Positions 1 through 9,043 of a stretch of DNA of 64,000 bases are shown in pieces. The position numbers were made by a program, and so were the translations under genes. The notes beneath the pieces are model-generated. The model did not search any database and was not told the origin of the DNA. It saw nothing but the letters and a program-made list of their open reading frames with translations. The stretch comes from Marinobacter manganoxydans MnI7-9. GTDB lineage: Bacteria; Pseudomonadota; Gammaproteobacteria; Pseudomonadales; Oleiphilaceae. The first letter of the stretch is position 1. Every line of letters begins with the position of its first letter. The stretch is taken from positions 1 to 64,000 of the forward strand of contig NZ_AGTR01000028.1 of NCBI RefSeq assembly GCF_000235625.1, written 5' to 3'.

Positions 1-48
1 GGCCCCCGGATACAAGGCGTTGGGCCCGTGGAAAACCGAGACGACAGG

Positions 49-960
49 CTAATACGGTATATACGCTTCCTCATCACCCACGACTTTCTCGAACCGCCCT
101 GCCCGCCAGTCTTCTCTGGCTGTACCTATACGGGCCTTGCTAGAAGAGACGAAGTTCCACTCGATAAAACGCTTGCCCAGCGGCTCACCGCCAATCACGG
201 CAATCCGGGTATCCTCTGTGGCGGTAATGGCAACACCGGGCTGTCGGGAAAAGATCGTCATGCTGTGGGTAGGCAGCTCAGAGCCATGGGCTCGCAGGGC
301 GCCACTGGCAACGTAGACGGCGCGCTCAGGCGCCTGGGGTAATGCCAGGGTCTGACCGGTTTTAAGGGTGGCTTCAAGGTACAGGGTTTCGCTGAACTTG
401 AGCACCGGCGAAGTGACTCCGTAAGCACTGCCGATCATGACTCGAACCGGCACGCCGTCTATCTCAACCGCGGGGATGTCATCCTCTGGATAGTGGTGAA
501 ACGCTGGCGCAGTTTCTTCGTGCTCTTGCGGCAGGGCCAGCCAGAGCTGGAGCCCATGCAAGCGGTGATCCGTTGCGGTGATCTCAGGACGCTCCCGCTC
601 GGAATGGGCGATACCGCTGCCGGCCACCATAAGATTGATATCTCCGGGCCGGATTGGCTGGTAGCTGCCAACGGAATCCCGATGCAGTATCTCGCCCTCA
701 AACAGGTAGGTAACAGTGGCAATACCAATATGGGGATGCGGCAGTACGTTGAGACCCTGGCCAGCCGGAAATTCCGCCGGGCCCATTTCGTCAAAGAATA
801 CCGAGGGGCCTACCATTTTCCGCTTCGCGGTTGGCAACTGCCGACGTACGGAGAAGCCGCCCAGATTGGCAACCCGGGGGCTCAAAATGGTTTCGATGGC
901 GCTGCACGGCGCATCGGCCGAATCACAGTTCTGTTCAACAGTATTCATCAGATTGCTCAT
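49..960 (-). CDS. Pirin family protein
   Basis: A 303-residue bicupin of the pirin family. Family members bind one metal ion and act as quercetinase-like dioxygenases or redox-sensing co-regulators in the cytoplasm. The metal site is visible in the N-terminal cupin: His75 and His77 (HPHIG), then His119 and Glu121 (AHSERE), the usual three-His-one-Glu set. Length matches the family. The start is the ATG at 960, which has a GGGAG ribosome site just upstream; the open frame runs on to 1065 but those residues do not look like pirin. It stands alone, divergent from the exchanger gene. The substrate cannot be read from the sequence. Confidence 0.9.
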   Translation of the reverse strand: MSNLMNTVEQNCDSADAPCSAIETILSPRVANLGGFSVRRQLPTAKRKMVGPSVFFDEMGPAEFPAGQGLNVLPHPHIGIATVTYLFEGEILHRDSVGSYQPIRPGDINLMVAGSGIAHSERERPEITATDHRLHGLQLWLALPQEHEETAPAFHHYPEDDIPAVEIDGVPVRVMIGSAYGVTSPVLKFSETLYLEATLKTGQTLALPQAPERAVYVASGALRAHGSELPTHSMTIFSRQPGVAITATEDTRIAVIGGEPLGKRFIEWNFVSSSKARIGTAREDWRAGRFEKVVGDEEAYIPY

Positions 961-1118
961 GCATCGCTCCCGTTTTGCCCCGACTCTGTCACCCGGTTTC
1001 CTGAATCTATTATAGAAGCCGGAATCTTTCTCCGGGCACCGATATTCATCCTGGCCATTCCGCAACCGCTATAGTTACCGTAAGCAATTCAAGCAATCGC
1101 AACAGTCTGGGGCCTTGA

Positions 1119-2138
1119 GTGTTTCCATCACTGACTACCGGCATCATAGCTTTTGCCATCGCATCCGTCGTTATTGTGACAGCCGGCAGCCGACTTGCGC
1201 GGGTCGCCGATGAACTGGCTGATCGCACAGGTCTGGGCGAGGCGTTGTTCGGCATCTTTCTGCTGGCCGGGGTAACCTCACTGCCCGACTTCGCCGCCAC
1301 GCTGAGCGCGGCCATGGATTCAAGGCCGGATCTGGCCATGAGCAATGTCATGGGCAGCATGGCTGCGAACCTGGTGTTTCTGGGCATTGCAGACATCATG
1401 TACCGGAAGGCCAACCTGGAGCACGCAGCTGCATCTTCCACCAACCTGATGCTGGCCGCGTTGTTGATCGTTCTGCTGGCTTTGCCGCTACTGGCAATTG
1501 CGAGTCCACCAGTTTCCCTCTGGGGAATACACCCAATCACACCCGTGATTACCGCAGCGTATTTGTTCGGGCTTCACCTGGTTCGCACAACAGACAGTAA
1601 ACCCATGTGGTTTCCCCGACTGACCCGCCAGACCGTTCCCGACAAGCCTGGTCATTATCTTCGCGGCGGTCTTGCCCAGGCCTGGGTCACTTTCATTATT
1701 CTGGCTGCAATTACAGGCATAGCTGGATGGGTACTGATGGAAGGGGCCAAAGTGATCAGTGACGAAACGGGCCTGTCCGATACCCTGATTGGCGGCCTGT
1801 TTACCGCGCTCGCTACCTCCTCACCCGAGCTGGTCACCACCATTGCTGCCATCCGCAGGAACGCGCTGACCCTGGCGGTAAGCAATATATTCGGCACCAA
1901 CTGTTTTAATATGCTGGTGATCGCTTCAGCCGATGTGGGCTACCCTGGCGGTTCCATCTATCACGACATTACCCCGATACAGATGACCTGGGGGCTTGTC
2001 AGCATACTGATGACAGCCACGTTGTTAATGGGAATGGTCCGGCGCCAACGCTATGGAATTGGCAAGATCGGGTTTGAAAGCGCCCTGATGCTCTCGGTCT
2101 ATGCAGTGGCGCTGATTATCGTGACAATTAGCGGATAA
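1119..2138 (+). CDS. Sodium/calcium exchanger family (CaCA) membrane antiporter
   Basis: A 339-residue inner-membrane antiporter of the Ca2+:cation exchanger family. Two inverted alpha repeats are visible: residues about 40-90 (GEALFGIFLLAGVTSLPDF, then SNVMGSMAANLVF) and about 225-270 (TALATSSPELVTT, then SNIFGTNCFNML). In this family the repeats supply the acidic and polar ion ligands. The first repeat has Asp where many members have Glu (TSLPD). The start is a GTG at 1119; no strong ribosome site precedes it, so it is moderately certain. The racemase gene follows after 14 bases and probably shares the transcript. Ion specificity (Ca2+/H+ or Ca2+/Na+) is not decidable. Confidence 0.88.
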   Translation: MFPSLTTGIIAFAIASVVIVTAGSRLARVADELADRTGLGEALFGIFLLAGVTSLPDFAATLSAAMDSRPDLAMSNVMGSMAANLVFLGIADIMYRKANLEHAAASSTNLMLAALLIVLLALPLLAIASPPVSLWGIHPITPVITAAYLFGLHLVRTTDSKPMWFPRLTRQTVPDKPGHYLRGGLAQAWVTFIILAAITGIAGWVLMEGAKVISDETGLSDTLIGGLFTALATSSPELVTTIAAIRRNALTLAVSNIFGTNCFNMLVIASADVGYPGGSIYHDITPIQMTWGLVSILMTATLLMGMVRRQRYGIGKIGFESALMLSVYAVALIIVTISG

Positions 2139-2152
2139 TAAGGAGATTACCC

Positions 2153-2848
2153 ATGAAAACGATTGGCCTTCTCGGCGGCATGAGCTGGGAATCCACCCAA
2201 ACCTACTACCGACTCCTCAACGAGGGGGTCAAAGGCCGACTGGGCGGGCTGCATTCGGCGAAGCTGGTGCTCTTCAGCGTGGATTTCGCCGAGATCGAAG
2301 CGCTTCAACACAAAGGTGATTGGCCCGCTACTGCCGACATTCTTTCCGACGCCGCCTTGTCATTGCAGAGGGCCGGCGCGGATTTCCTGGTGATCGGCAC
2401 CAACACTATGCACAAGGTTGCTCCTGAAATTGAACAGGCGATCGAGATCCCGTTGCTACACATAGCAGATGCCACAGCTCAGGTGCTGAAGAATGATGGA
2501 ATCAACCGGGTAGGCCTGCTGGGCACGCGATTTACCATGGAACAGGCGTTCTACAGGGACCGACTGGAGGCCGCCGGTATCGACGTTCTCACGCCGGATG
2601 AAATCCAGCGGGACGAGGTGCATCGTGTTATCTACGAGGAGCTTTGCCTGGGAGAGATCAAGCCGGACTCGCGCGACATCTACCTCGATATTGTCAGCTC
2701 GCTTTCCGAGCGCGGCGCGCAGGCGGTGATCCTGGGCTGCACCGAGATCGGCTTGCTGATCAAGCAGGCGGATACCGGGGTTCCCCTCTACGACACCACG
2801 GAGATTCACGCAGCTCAGGCCGTCGAGCTGGCGTTACATCATCCGTAG
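2153..2848 (+). CDS. Aspartate/glutamate racemase family protein (YgeA/RacX type)
   Basis: A 231-residue cofactor-independent amino-acid racemase. The N-terminus MKTIGLLGGMSWEST is the family hallmark. Of the two acid/base positions, the second is Cys196 (LGCTEIG), but the first is Thr83 (TNTMHK) where canonical aspartate racemases have Cys. A Thr/Cys pair is known in the Escherichia coli YgeA type and alters stereospecificity, so this protein probably belongs to that branch. The start has an AAGGAG site 7-8 bases upstream. It lies 14 bases behind the exchanger gene. The substrate amino acid is unknown. Confidence 0.9.
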   Translation: MKTIGLLGGMSWESTQTYYRLLNEGVKGRLGGLHSAKLVLFSVDFAEIEALQHKGDWPATADILSDAALSLQRAGADFLVIGTNTMHKVAPEIEQAIEIPLLHIADATAQVLKNDGINRVGLLGTRFTMEQAFYRDRLEAAGIDVLTPDEIQRDEVHRVIYEELCLGEIKPDSRDIYLDIVSSLSERGAQAVILGCTEIGLLIKQADTGVPLYDTTEIHAAQAVELALHHP

Positions 2849-2941
2849 AAGACCGACCAAGACGAACGCCTGCAAAAACTGGATAATGGCCGCCATTAAA
2901 AACCATGGCGCGCCAAATTCTCCGATCCAGGACTCTCTGCA

Positions 2942-5134
2942 ATGGAAATCAACGTCAACTTTCTCGAGAACCTCAGACTTGAAGCCAAGTTTGACGATTT
3001 CACGGTCGTAACGGACCAGCCGATTCGCTACAAGGGCGACGGCTCGGCGCCCAGCCCGTTCGATTACTTCCTGGCGTCCTCTGCCCTGTGTGCGGCCTAC
3101 TTTGTTCGGGTTTACTGTCTCGCGCGGGACATTCCCACCGAGAACATCCGCCTGTCCCAGAACAACGTCGTGGACCCGGAGAATCGCTACAACCAGATCT
3201 TCAAGATTTCCGTGGAGCTGCCCGAGGACATTTCGGAGAAAGACCGCCAGGGCATCCTGCGCTCGATCGACCGCTGCACCGTGAAAAAAGTGGTCCAGAC
3301 CGGCCCGACCTTCGAGATTGAAACCGTCGAGAACCTGGACGCGGACGCCCAGGCACTGCTGATGACCCAGCCGGAAGGCGGCACCCAGACCTTTATCGAA
3401 GGCAAGGACCTGCCCCTTGAACAGACCATTGCCAACATGACTGGCATTCTCGAAGAGCTGGGCATGAAGATCGAGATTGCCTCCTGGCGCAACATTGTGC
3501 CTCACGTGTGGTCCCTGCACATTCGCGATGCCGCCTCACCCATGTGCTTCACCAATGGCAAGGGTGCCACCAAGGAAAGCGCCCTTTGCTCTGCCCTGGG
3601 CGAATTCATCGAGCGGCTCAGCTGCAACTTTTTCTACAACGATCAGTTCTTTGGTGAGGACATCGCCAACAGCGACTTCGTCCACTACCCGAACGAAAAG
3701 TGGTTCAAGCCGGGCCCCAACGACGAGCTGCCGGAAGGCATTCTGGATGACCACTGCCTCGCCATCTATAACCCGGACGGCGAGCTTGGCGGCTCCAATC
3801 TGATTGATACCAACTCCGGCAGAGCCGACCGGGGCATTGTCTCCCTGCCCTACGTGCGAAAATCGGATGGCGAGGTGGTGTATTTCCCCTCCAACCTGAT
3901 TGAGAACCTGTTTCTCAGCAACGGCATGAGTGCGGGCAATACCCTGAACGAAGCACAGGTTCAGTGTCTGTCGGAGATTTTCGAACGGGCGGTAAAGAAG
4001 CAGATTATCGAAGAGGAGATTGCCCTTCCGGACGTGCCCCGGGAGGTACTGGAAAAATACCCGAACATCCTGGAAGGCATTGAAGCCCTGGAAGCCCAGG
4101 GTTTCCCGACTCTGGTAAAGGACGCCTCCCTCGGCGGCCAGTTCCCGGTAATGTGCGTTACCCTGATGAACCCGCGAACGGGCGGCGTGTTCGCCTCTTT
4201 CGGCGCTCACCCGAACTTTGAAGTGGCCCTTGAGCGAAGCCTGACGGAACTCCTGCAGGGCCGCAGCTTCGAGGGCCTCAACGATGTGCCGGCGCCCACC
4301 TTCAACAGCCTGGCAGTGACCGAGCCAAACAACTTTGTGGAGCACTTTATCGATTCCACAGGCGTGGTGTCCTGGCGGTTTTTCAGCGCCAGGTCCGATT
4401 ATGATTTCGTTGAATGGGATTTTTCCGGCACCAACGCCGAGGAAGCCGAGTGTCTGTTCGGTATCCTCGAGGAACTGGGCAAGCAAGTGTATGTCGCCGT
4501 TTACGAGGAACTGGGCGCGCCGGTCTGCCGAATCCTGGTTCCAGGCTATTCCGAGGTGTATCCGGTGGAAGACCTGATCATGGACAACACCAACATGGCT
4601 TTGGACTATCGGGAAGACATCCTCAACCTGCACCGCCTGGACGATGAGCAACTGGCCGATCTGGTGGAACGCCTGGAAGCCAGCCAGCTGGACAACTACA
4701 TGACGATCATCACCCTGATCGGCGTGGAGTTCGATGAAAACACCATCTGGGGCCAACTCACGATCCTTGAGTTGAAGATCCTGATCTGCCTTGCCCTGCA
4801 GTGGCATGAAGAAGCCCTGGAATTCGTCGACATGTTCCTTCAGTTCAACGACAACACCGTTGAGCGCGGTCTGTTCTACCGAGCCATGTATGCGGTTCTC
4901 GAAGTCACCCTTGACGACGAAATGGAGCTGGACGACTACATCACCAACTTCACCCGCATGTTCGGCGAGGAAACCATGGAAGCTGTTGTTGGCTCAGTGG
5001 ATGGCAGCGTTCGTTTCCACGGCCTGGAAGCCACGAACATGCAACTGGATGGGCTGGAGAAGCATCAGCGGTTGATCGAGAGCTACCGGAAGCTGCACGC
5101 GGCGCGTGCAGCCAGGGCGGGCCTGCAGCCGTAA
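2942..5134 (+). CDS. OsmC domain/YcaO domain fusion protein
   Basis: A 730-residue cytoplasmic fusion. Residues about 1-145 are an OsmC-like domain (FDYFLASSALCAAYFVRVYC, with the two peroxidatic-type cysteines of the OsmC fold at Cys49 and Cys58). Residues about 180-560 form a YcaO domain with the ATP-binding signature GKGATKESALCSALGEFIER, then SAGNTLNEAQVQCLSEIFER. The C-terminal part is acidic and helical, as in E. coli YcaO. YcaO proteins activate amide backbones with ATP. The E. coli homologue has been linked to beta-methylthiolation of ribosomal protein S12, but the chemistry of the OsmC-fused form is not established. The ATG at 2942 has only a weak ribosome site. No peptide precursor or azoline dehydrogenase gene is nearby, so a natural-product role is unlikely. 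Confidence 0.9.
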   Translation: MEINVNFLENLRLEAKFDDFTVVTDQPIRYKGDGSAPSPFDYFLASSALCAAYFVRVYCLARDIPTENIRLSQNNVVDPENRYNQIFKISVELPEDISEKDRQGILRSIDRCTVKKVVQTGPTFEIETVENLDADAQALLMTQPEGGTQTFIEGKDLPLEQTIANMTGILEELGMKIEIASWRNIVPHVWSLHIRDAASPMCFTNGKGATKESALCSALGEFIERLSCNFFYNDQFFGEDIANSDFVHYPNEKWFKPGPNDELPEGILDDHCLAIYNPDGELGGSNLIDTNSGRADRGIVSLPYVRKSDGEVVYFPSNLIENLFLSNGMSAGNTLNEAQVQCLSEIFERAVKKQIIEEEIALPDVPREVLEKYPNILEGIEALEAQGFPTLVKDASLGGQFPVMCVTLMNPRTGGVFASFGAHPNFEVALERSLTELLQGRSFEGLNDVPAPTFNSLAVTEPNNFVEHFIDSTGVVSWRFFSARSDYDFVEWDFSGTNAEEAECLFGILEELGKQVYVAVYEELGAPVCRILVPGYSEVYPVEDLIMDNTNMALDYREDILNLHRLDDEQLADLVERLEASQLDNYMTIITLIGVEFDENTIWGQLTILELKILICLALQWHEEALEFVDMFLQFNDNTVERGLFYRAMYAVLEVTLDDEMELDDYITNFTRMFGEETMEAVVGSVDGSVRFHGLEATNMQLDGLEKHQRLIESYRKLHAARAARAGLQP

Positions 5135-5150
5135 TCGGACGCCGAGCGAG

Positions 5151-5172
5151 CCGCGCCGCATTGGCGGCGCGG
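5151..5172 (+). terminator. GC-rich hairpin after the OsmC-YcaO gene
   Basis: A perfect 9-bp stem (5151-5159 with 5164-5172) around a 4-base loop lies 17 bases past the stop codon at 5134. No T-run follows, so it may be a weak terminator or only an mRNA-end hairpin. Confidence 0.35.
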
Positions 5173-5273
5173 TCAGTCCTGATCCACACTTGATCATTAC
5201 AAGTAGCCTATTTGCGTTTAATGCCCGTACACCCTTGTACATTTGTGGCATACGCCAAACAAGGAGCCTTGCA

Positions 5274-6833
5274 ATGAGCAATCCGGTGATCGCTGATAAC
5301 AAGCCCAAGAAAGTCAGCCTGAAAAAAGGCGAGGAATACGCCTTCTGCGTTTGTGGCCGTTCCAACAACCAGCCGTTCTGCGACGGTTCCCACGGAGATA
5401 CGGGGTTCAAGCCCAAGGTCTTCAAGGCCGAAAAAGACGAAGAGGCGGTTCTGTGCCAGTGTAAACAGACCGGAAGCGCGCCTTATTGTGACGGCACTCA
5501 CCAGCAGTTCAGCGATGACCAGGTTGGCAAGGAGGCGCCGGAGTCAGACGATGATGGCGACGAGGAATCCGGTGATGCGCCGAAGGCCAAATCCACCAAA
5601 GAAGAACCCACCGTTGAATTTATTCATCAGTTGGCCCGTGAGGGGCTGAGCAGTATGGGCCACCATGGTCCGACAACTGCCATGGGCGTGCCCCGCCACA
5701 CCCTGCCCCACTGGGACGACCTCCAACTGATGGTGGCGCAGATGGCCAGTAAGCCGCTGGCAGACGACGCCGACGTCTCGACCGAACTGGTAATCGGGCC
5801 TGAAGCCCGCAAGCCACTGACACTGAGCATGCCGCTATTCGTTTCCGACATGAGCTTCGGCGCGTTGTCGGAGGAGGCCAAGATTGCCCTCGCTCGTGGC
5901 GCCGAGCTAGCCGGCACCGGCATCTGCTCTGGCGAGGGCGGCATGCTGCCCGAGGAGCAACAGGAAAATTCCCGATACTTCTACGAGCTGGCCAGCGCCA
6001 AGTTCGGTTACAAGGAAGAATTGCTCAAGAAAGTGCAGGCGTTTCACTTCAAGGGTGGCCAGGGCGCCAAGACCGGCACCGGTGGCCATTTGCCGGGCAA
6101 CAAGAACACCGGCAAGATCTCAGAGGTGCGCAATATTCCTGAGGGCGAACCGGCCAACTCCCCACCCACTTTCGACGATTTGCGCTCAGTTGAGGATTTC
6201 CAGCGCTTCGCCAGCCATGTTCGGGAAGTGACCGGAGGTATTCCCGTCGGCTTCAAGCTGAGCGCCAATCACATCGAGCGGGATGTGCAATTCGCCCTGG
6301 ATGCCGGCGCCGACTACATCATTCTCGACGGCCGTGGCGGCGGCACCGGCGCTGCACCCGAGATCTTCCGTGATCACATCAGTGTGCCCACCATTCCTGC
6401 CCTGGCGCGTGCGCGGCGCTATCTGGATGACCGCGGCGCAAGCGGACGGGTCACATTGATCGTTACCGGTGGCCTGCGGGTCCCTATCGATTTTGTGAAG
6501 GCCATGGCGCTGGGCGCTGACGGTATTGCCGTTGCCAACAGTGCCATGCAGTCCATCGGCTGTGTTGCAGCCCGTATCTGTAACACCAACAATTGCCCGG
6601 CAGGCATTGCGACCCAGAACAAGGACCTGCGCCAACGGTTGAACGTCGACCAGTCTGCCAAACAGCTGCGGAACTTCCTTGAGGCCTCTGTCTCACTGAT
6701 GCAGGTGATGGCACGAGCCTGTGGCCACGACAGCCTGAGCAAACTGAACATAGATGACCTGTCCACCTGGCATCGGGAGATGGCCCTGCTCAGCGGCGTT
6801 CGCTACGCCGGTGTGCTTGATCCTTCTGCCTGA
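5274..6833 (+). CDS. CDGSH iron-sulfur / FMN-binding glutamate synthase-like fusion
   Basis: A 519-residue protein with two N-terminal CDGSH-type [2Fe-2S] motifs: Cys25, Cys27, Cys36, His40 and Cys61, Cys63, Cys72, His76. An acidic linker (about 85-110) leads to a glutamate-synthase FMN domain (about 120-510). That domain keeps the core signatures SDMSFGALS, GGQGAKTGTGGHLPG, DGRGGGTGAAP and the cysteine cluster CNTNNCPAGIATQ that holds the 3Fe-4S centre in glutamate synthases. No glutaminase domain is present, so ammonia or another donor would be needed. Start ATG 5274 is set by AAGGAG at 5261; an open frame extends to 5106 without support. The 3' end overlaps the convergent gene by 31 bases. 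Function in vivo is unknown; an electron-transfer partner role for the CDGSH units is an inference. Confidence 0.9.
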   Translation: MSNPVIADNKPKKVSLKKGEEYAFCVCGRSNNQPFCDGSHGDTGFKPKVFKAEKDEEAVLCQCKQTGSAPYCDGTHQQFSDDQVGKEAPESDDDGDEESGDAPKAKSTKEEPTVEFIHQLAREGLSSMGHHGPTTAMGVPRHTLPHWDDLQLMVAQMASKPLADDADVSTELVIGPEARKPLTLSMPLFVSDMSFGALSEEAKIALARGAELAGTGICSGEGGMLPEEQQENSRYFYELASAKFGYKEELLKKVQAFHFKGGQGAKTGTGGHLPGNKNTGKISEVRNIPEGEPANSPPTFDDLRSVEDFQRFASHVREVTGGIPVGFKLSANHIERDVQFALDAGADYIILDGRGGGTGAAPEIFRDHISVPTIPALARARRYLDDRGASGRVTLIVTGGLRVPIDFVKAMALGADGIAVANSAMQSIGCVAARICNTNNCPAGIATQNKDLRQRLNVDQSAKQLRNFLEASVSLMQVMARACGHDSLSKLNIDDLSTWHREMALLSGVRYAGVLDPSA

Positions 6834-8881
6834 GGTGCTTCTTCGCTGGCCGCCAGGACTCGAACCCGTTCGAAGTCCTCCTCGGTGAACACACCGTTCA
6901 CCCCGGAAATGGCGGCCAGCTTCATGCCATGCTTCAGCCCCAGCTTGTAAATCTCCCGCACTTTTTCCCACTCGATATTCCGCCCGAGAGTGAAGTTCTC
7001 GAAACGCGCTTCCAGAGCAAGCACGATGGTTTCCGCCAGGCAGGCATAGGCAATGCCTTTCGGAAGCCCGATGTCTTTCATATGCACTTCACCCGGTAGC
7101 TGAATCTCGCCAGATTCGATCACCAGCACATCCGGCCGCTTGGCGACATCCTCCGCCGGGATATCCAGTGGGCGGGCGACGTCGGTTATGACGCAGCCCG
7201 GCTTCACTTTCATGATATCCAGGATACGTTTGCCGGCCCCGGAGGTGGCGGTCACGATCATGTCCATGTCGGCCAGATCGCGTTCGGCAGAGCCGGCAAC
7301 ATGTACGATGGCACCCGGCGTTTCCTGTTCGATGCTTTCCTTGAGAGCCAGCAGTTTGGCCGGCTCCGGTGCCGCCAGATAAATCTCGTCCACTGCCTTG
7401 GCCAGCAATCTGGCGCAGACCGACCCGATAGCACCCGTAGCGCCCACCACCATGGCCTTGCCGGCCGCTTTGCCACTGGGCCCAATACTCACCCGCCCTA
7501 TTTTCTTCATGGCGTCATGGGCCGCCCACAGGGCACCGGATGCGCTGTAGCTGTTGCCGGTCGTGATCGGCAGCGGCGCCCGCTTGGCCACCGTTATACC
7601 GGCATCACCCACGACCTTGGTAAACGCACCCAGGCCCATGATCTGGGCGCCGAGTTTCTTGGCCAGTTTGGCCGCCTGCAGCAACCGGGCGTAGGTAAAT
7701 TCCGGCCCGTGGGCCATGATCTCCCGAGGGGTGCCACCAACGGTAATGAGCCAGCCCTCCACCTCATCGCCATTGGGTGACCGGATTCCGGATACCTTGG
7801 AGTAGATGAACGGTGGCGAATACGCGATGGCCTTTTCCACCAGGTTCATCACCACAGGCGGCGATACGTTGGCAACCCAGTCCAGGGGCGGTGTTTTGGT
7901 GAGGTATTGCTGCGACAGGGGATGAATGACAAACGCAAACCGGTTAACCCGGCGATAACCGTTCGGGTAAAGGATTCGCGGCTCAATCTGCAGGCTCTGA
8001 ATAACATCCAGATAGTCATCGGGGCCCAACTGGTCCGGCGTCCTGGAAAGCGCCGCACTGATCATCGCCTCCATCACATTCACGCCAACGGGGCGGCCCT
8101 CCAGCCAGGGACTGTAATCCACTACCATGGCAACCTTGCGCGAACGCATCCAGTCCATGGCCGCGTCCGTTACCCGCGAGGTAATCACGGTTTTTCCATC
8201 CAGCTCTTTCGCCGTGAAATTCTCCAGGTCGCCAATCGAGGCCACGATGACATGGGCCTCGGACACCGCGTGATGGAGCGAACCTTTAACCAGGTTCTCA
8301 CCCAACCGATACAGCGGTGTTCGGAGAATGGTTTCAACCGCTTTCACCGCCGCAGGCCTGAACATGATGGGTGCAGTAAGCGAGGTATAGGTTTCCAGCT
8401 GTTTCAGGGAAGTCAGCAGCCTGGGCACTCCGAAATCCGTGTAAGGATCGGCAAAGAAGAGATTCTCGGTATGTTCGGAAAGGGCCCTGGCAATCCGGTA
8501 ACCGGCCTGCCCATTCAAAAAGAGCACCCGGGCATTGTCGAAGAAATGCCCGAGCTCAGACTGGGTATGACGCACAGCCCATTCCTGCAGGATAGCCCGC
8601 AACCCGGCACCGGTGGTTACCGGCTTATCCGGCACACAGGCCTCAAGGCGGGCAGTATCCGGGTGTTCAAGCTGCTCCCGGCCCACCTCGTAATGATCGT
8701 GTACCATGCTCAGACCGATGGCATCTGCCTGCGGATGCACGGACTCCAGAACCGCCTCGGCCCGGGAAAGATCGCCGTCTGTACCGATCCGGATAATCCG
8801 GAAAGGCTGCCCAAGAAACGACGTCTCGATATCATAATCGTACTCACCAGATCCCTGGCTGACGCTGACAACGGTTTTCAT
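6803..8881 (-). CDS. Large dehydrogenase with acyl-ACP-reductase-like C-terminal half
   Basis: A 692-residue cytoplasmic protein. Residues about 400-660 resemble cyanobacterial fatty acyl-ACP reductase and the 'predicted amino acid dehydrogenase' group: GNSYSASGALWAAHDAM, a Rossmann loop GATGAIGSVCARLLAKAV, and near residue 614 IAYACLAETIVLALE. The last places a Cys where the reductase has its acyl-thioester cysteine (FACFAEAML). The first 330 residues match nothing I can name. Start ATG 8881 has a GGGAAGA ribosome site; an ATG at 8914 is possible but unsupported. Marinobacter makes wax esters, so an aldehyde-forming role is attractive but unproven. The last 31 bases overlap the convergent CDGSH gene. 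Confidence 0.72.
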   Translation of the reverse strand: MKTVVSVSQGSGEYDYDIETSFLGQPFRIIRIGTDGDLSRAEAVLESVHPQADAIGLSMVHDHYEVGREQLEHPDTARLEACVPDKPVTTGAGLRAILQEWAVRHTQSELGHFFDNARVLFLNGQAGYRIARALSEHTENLFFADPYTDFGVPRLLTSLKQLETYTSLTAPIMFRPAAVKAVETILRTPLYRLGENLVKGSLHHAVSEAHVIVASIGDLENFTAKELDGKTVITSRVTDAAMDWMRSRKVAMVVDYSPWLEGRPVGVNVMEAMISAALSRTPDQLGPDDYLDVIQSLQIEPRILYPNGYRRVNRFAFVIHPLSQQYLTKTPPLDWVANVSPPVVMNLVEKAIAYSPPFIYSKVSGIRSPNGDEVEGWLITVGGTPREIMAHGPEFTYARLLQAAKLAKKLGAQIMGLGAFTKVVGDAGITVAKRAPLPITTGNSYSASGALWAAHDAMKKIGRVSIGPSGKAAGKAMVVGATGAIGSVCARLLAKAVDEIYLAAPEPAKLLALKESIEQETPGAIVHVAGSAERDLADMDMIVTATSGAGKRILDIMKVKPGCVITDVARPLDIPAEDVAKRPDVLVIESGEIQLPGEVHMKDIGLPKGIAYACLAETIVLALEARFENFTLGRNIEWEKVREIYKLGLKHGMKLAAISGVNGVFTEEDFERVRVLAASEEAPQAEGSSTPA

Positions 8882-9043
8882 ATTCAGGTCTTCCCGTTTT
8901 CCTGTTGTTATCATCTACAGCCTAATTCAGGAGATCGGTTTCTGCCTTAGCGCAGATCAAATTCCAGACCGCTATTCAACGTCTACAATAGAGTGGCGGG
9001 CCGAACGACCAACAGACTTTCAAGGATCAACCAGGAGCTCACC

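Noticed and set aside
3536-4807. 423-codon open frame antisense to the OsmC-YcaO gene
   Set aside because: It lies wholly opposite a clear conserved gene, has no family motifs or ribosome site, and is explained by the third-position GC bias of the real gene.
2942-5134. YcaO as core of a RiPP (azoline peptide) cluster
   Set aside because: No small precursor gene, dehydrogenase or exporter is adjacent, and the OsmC-fused YcaO type is a widespread non-RiPP family.
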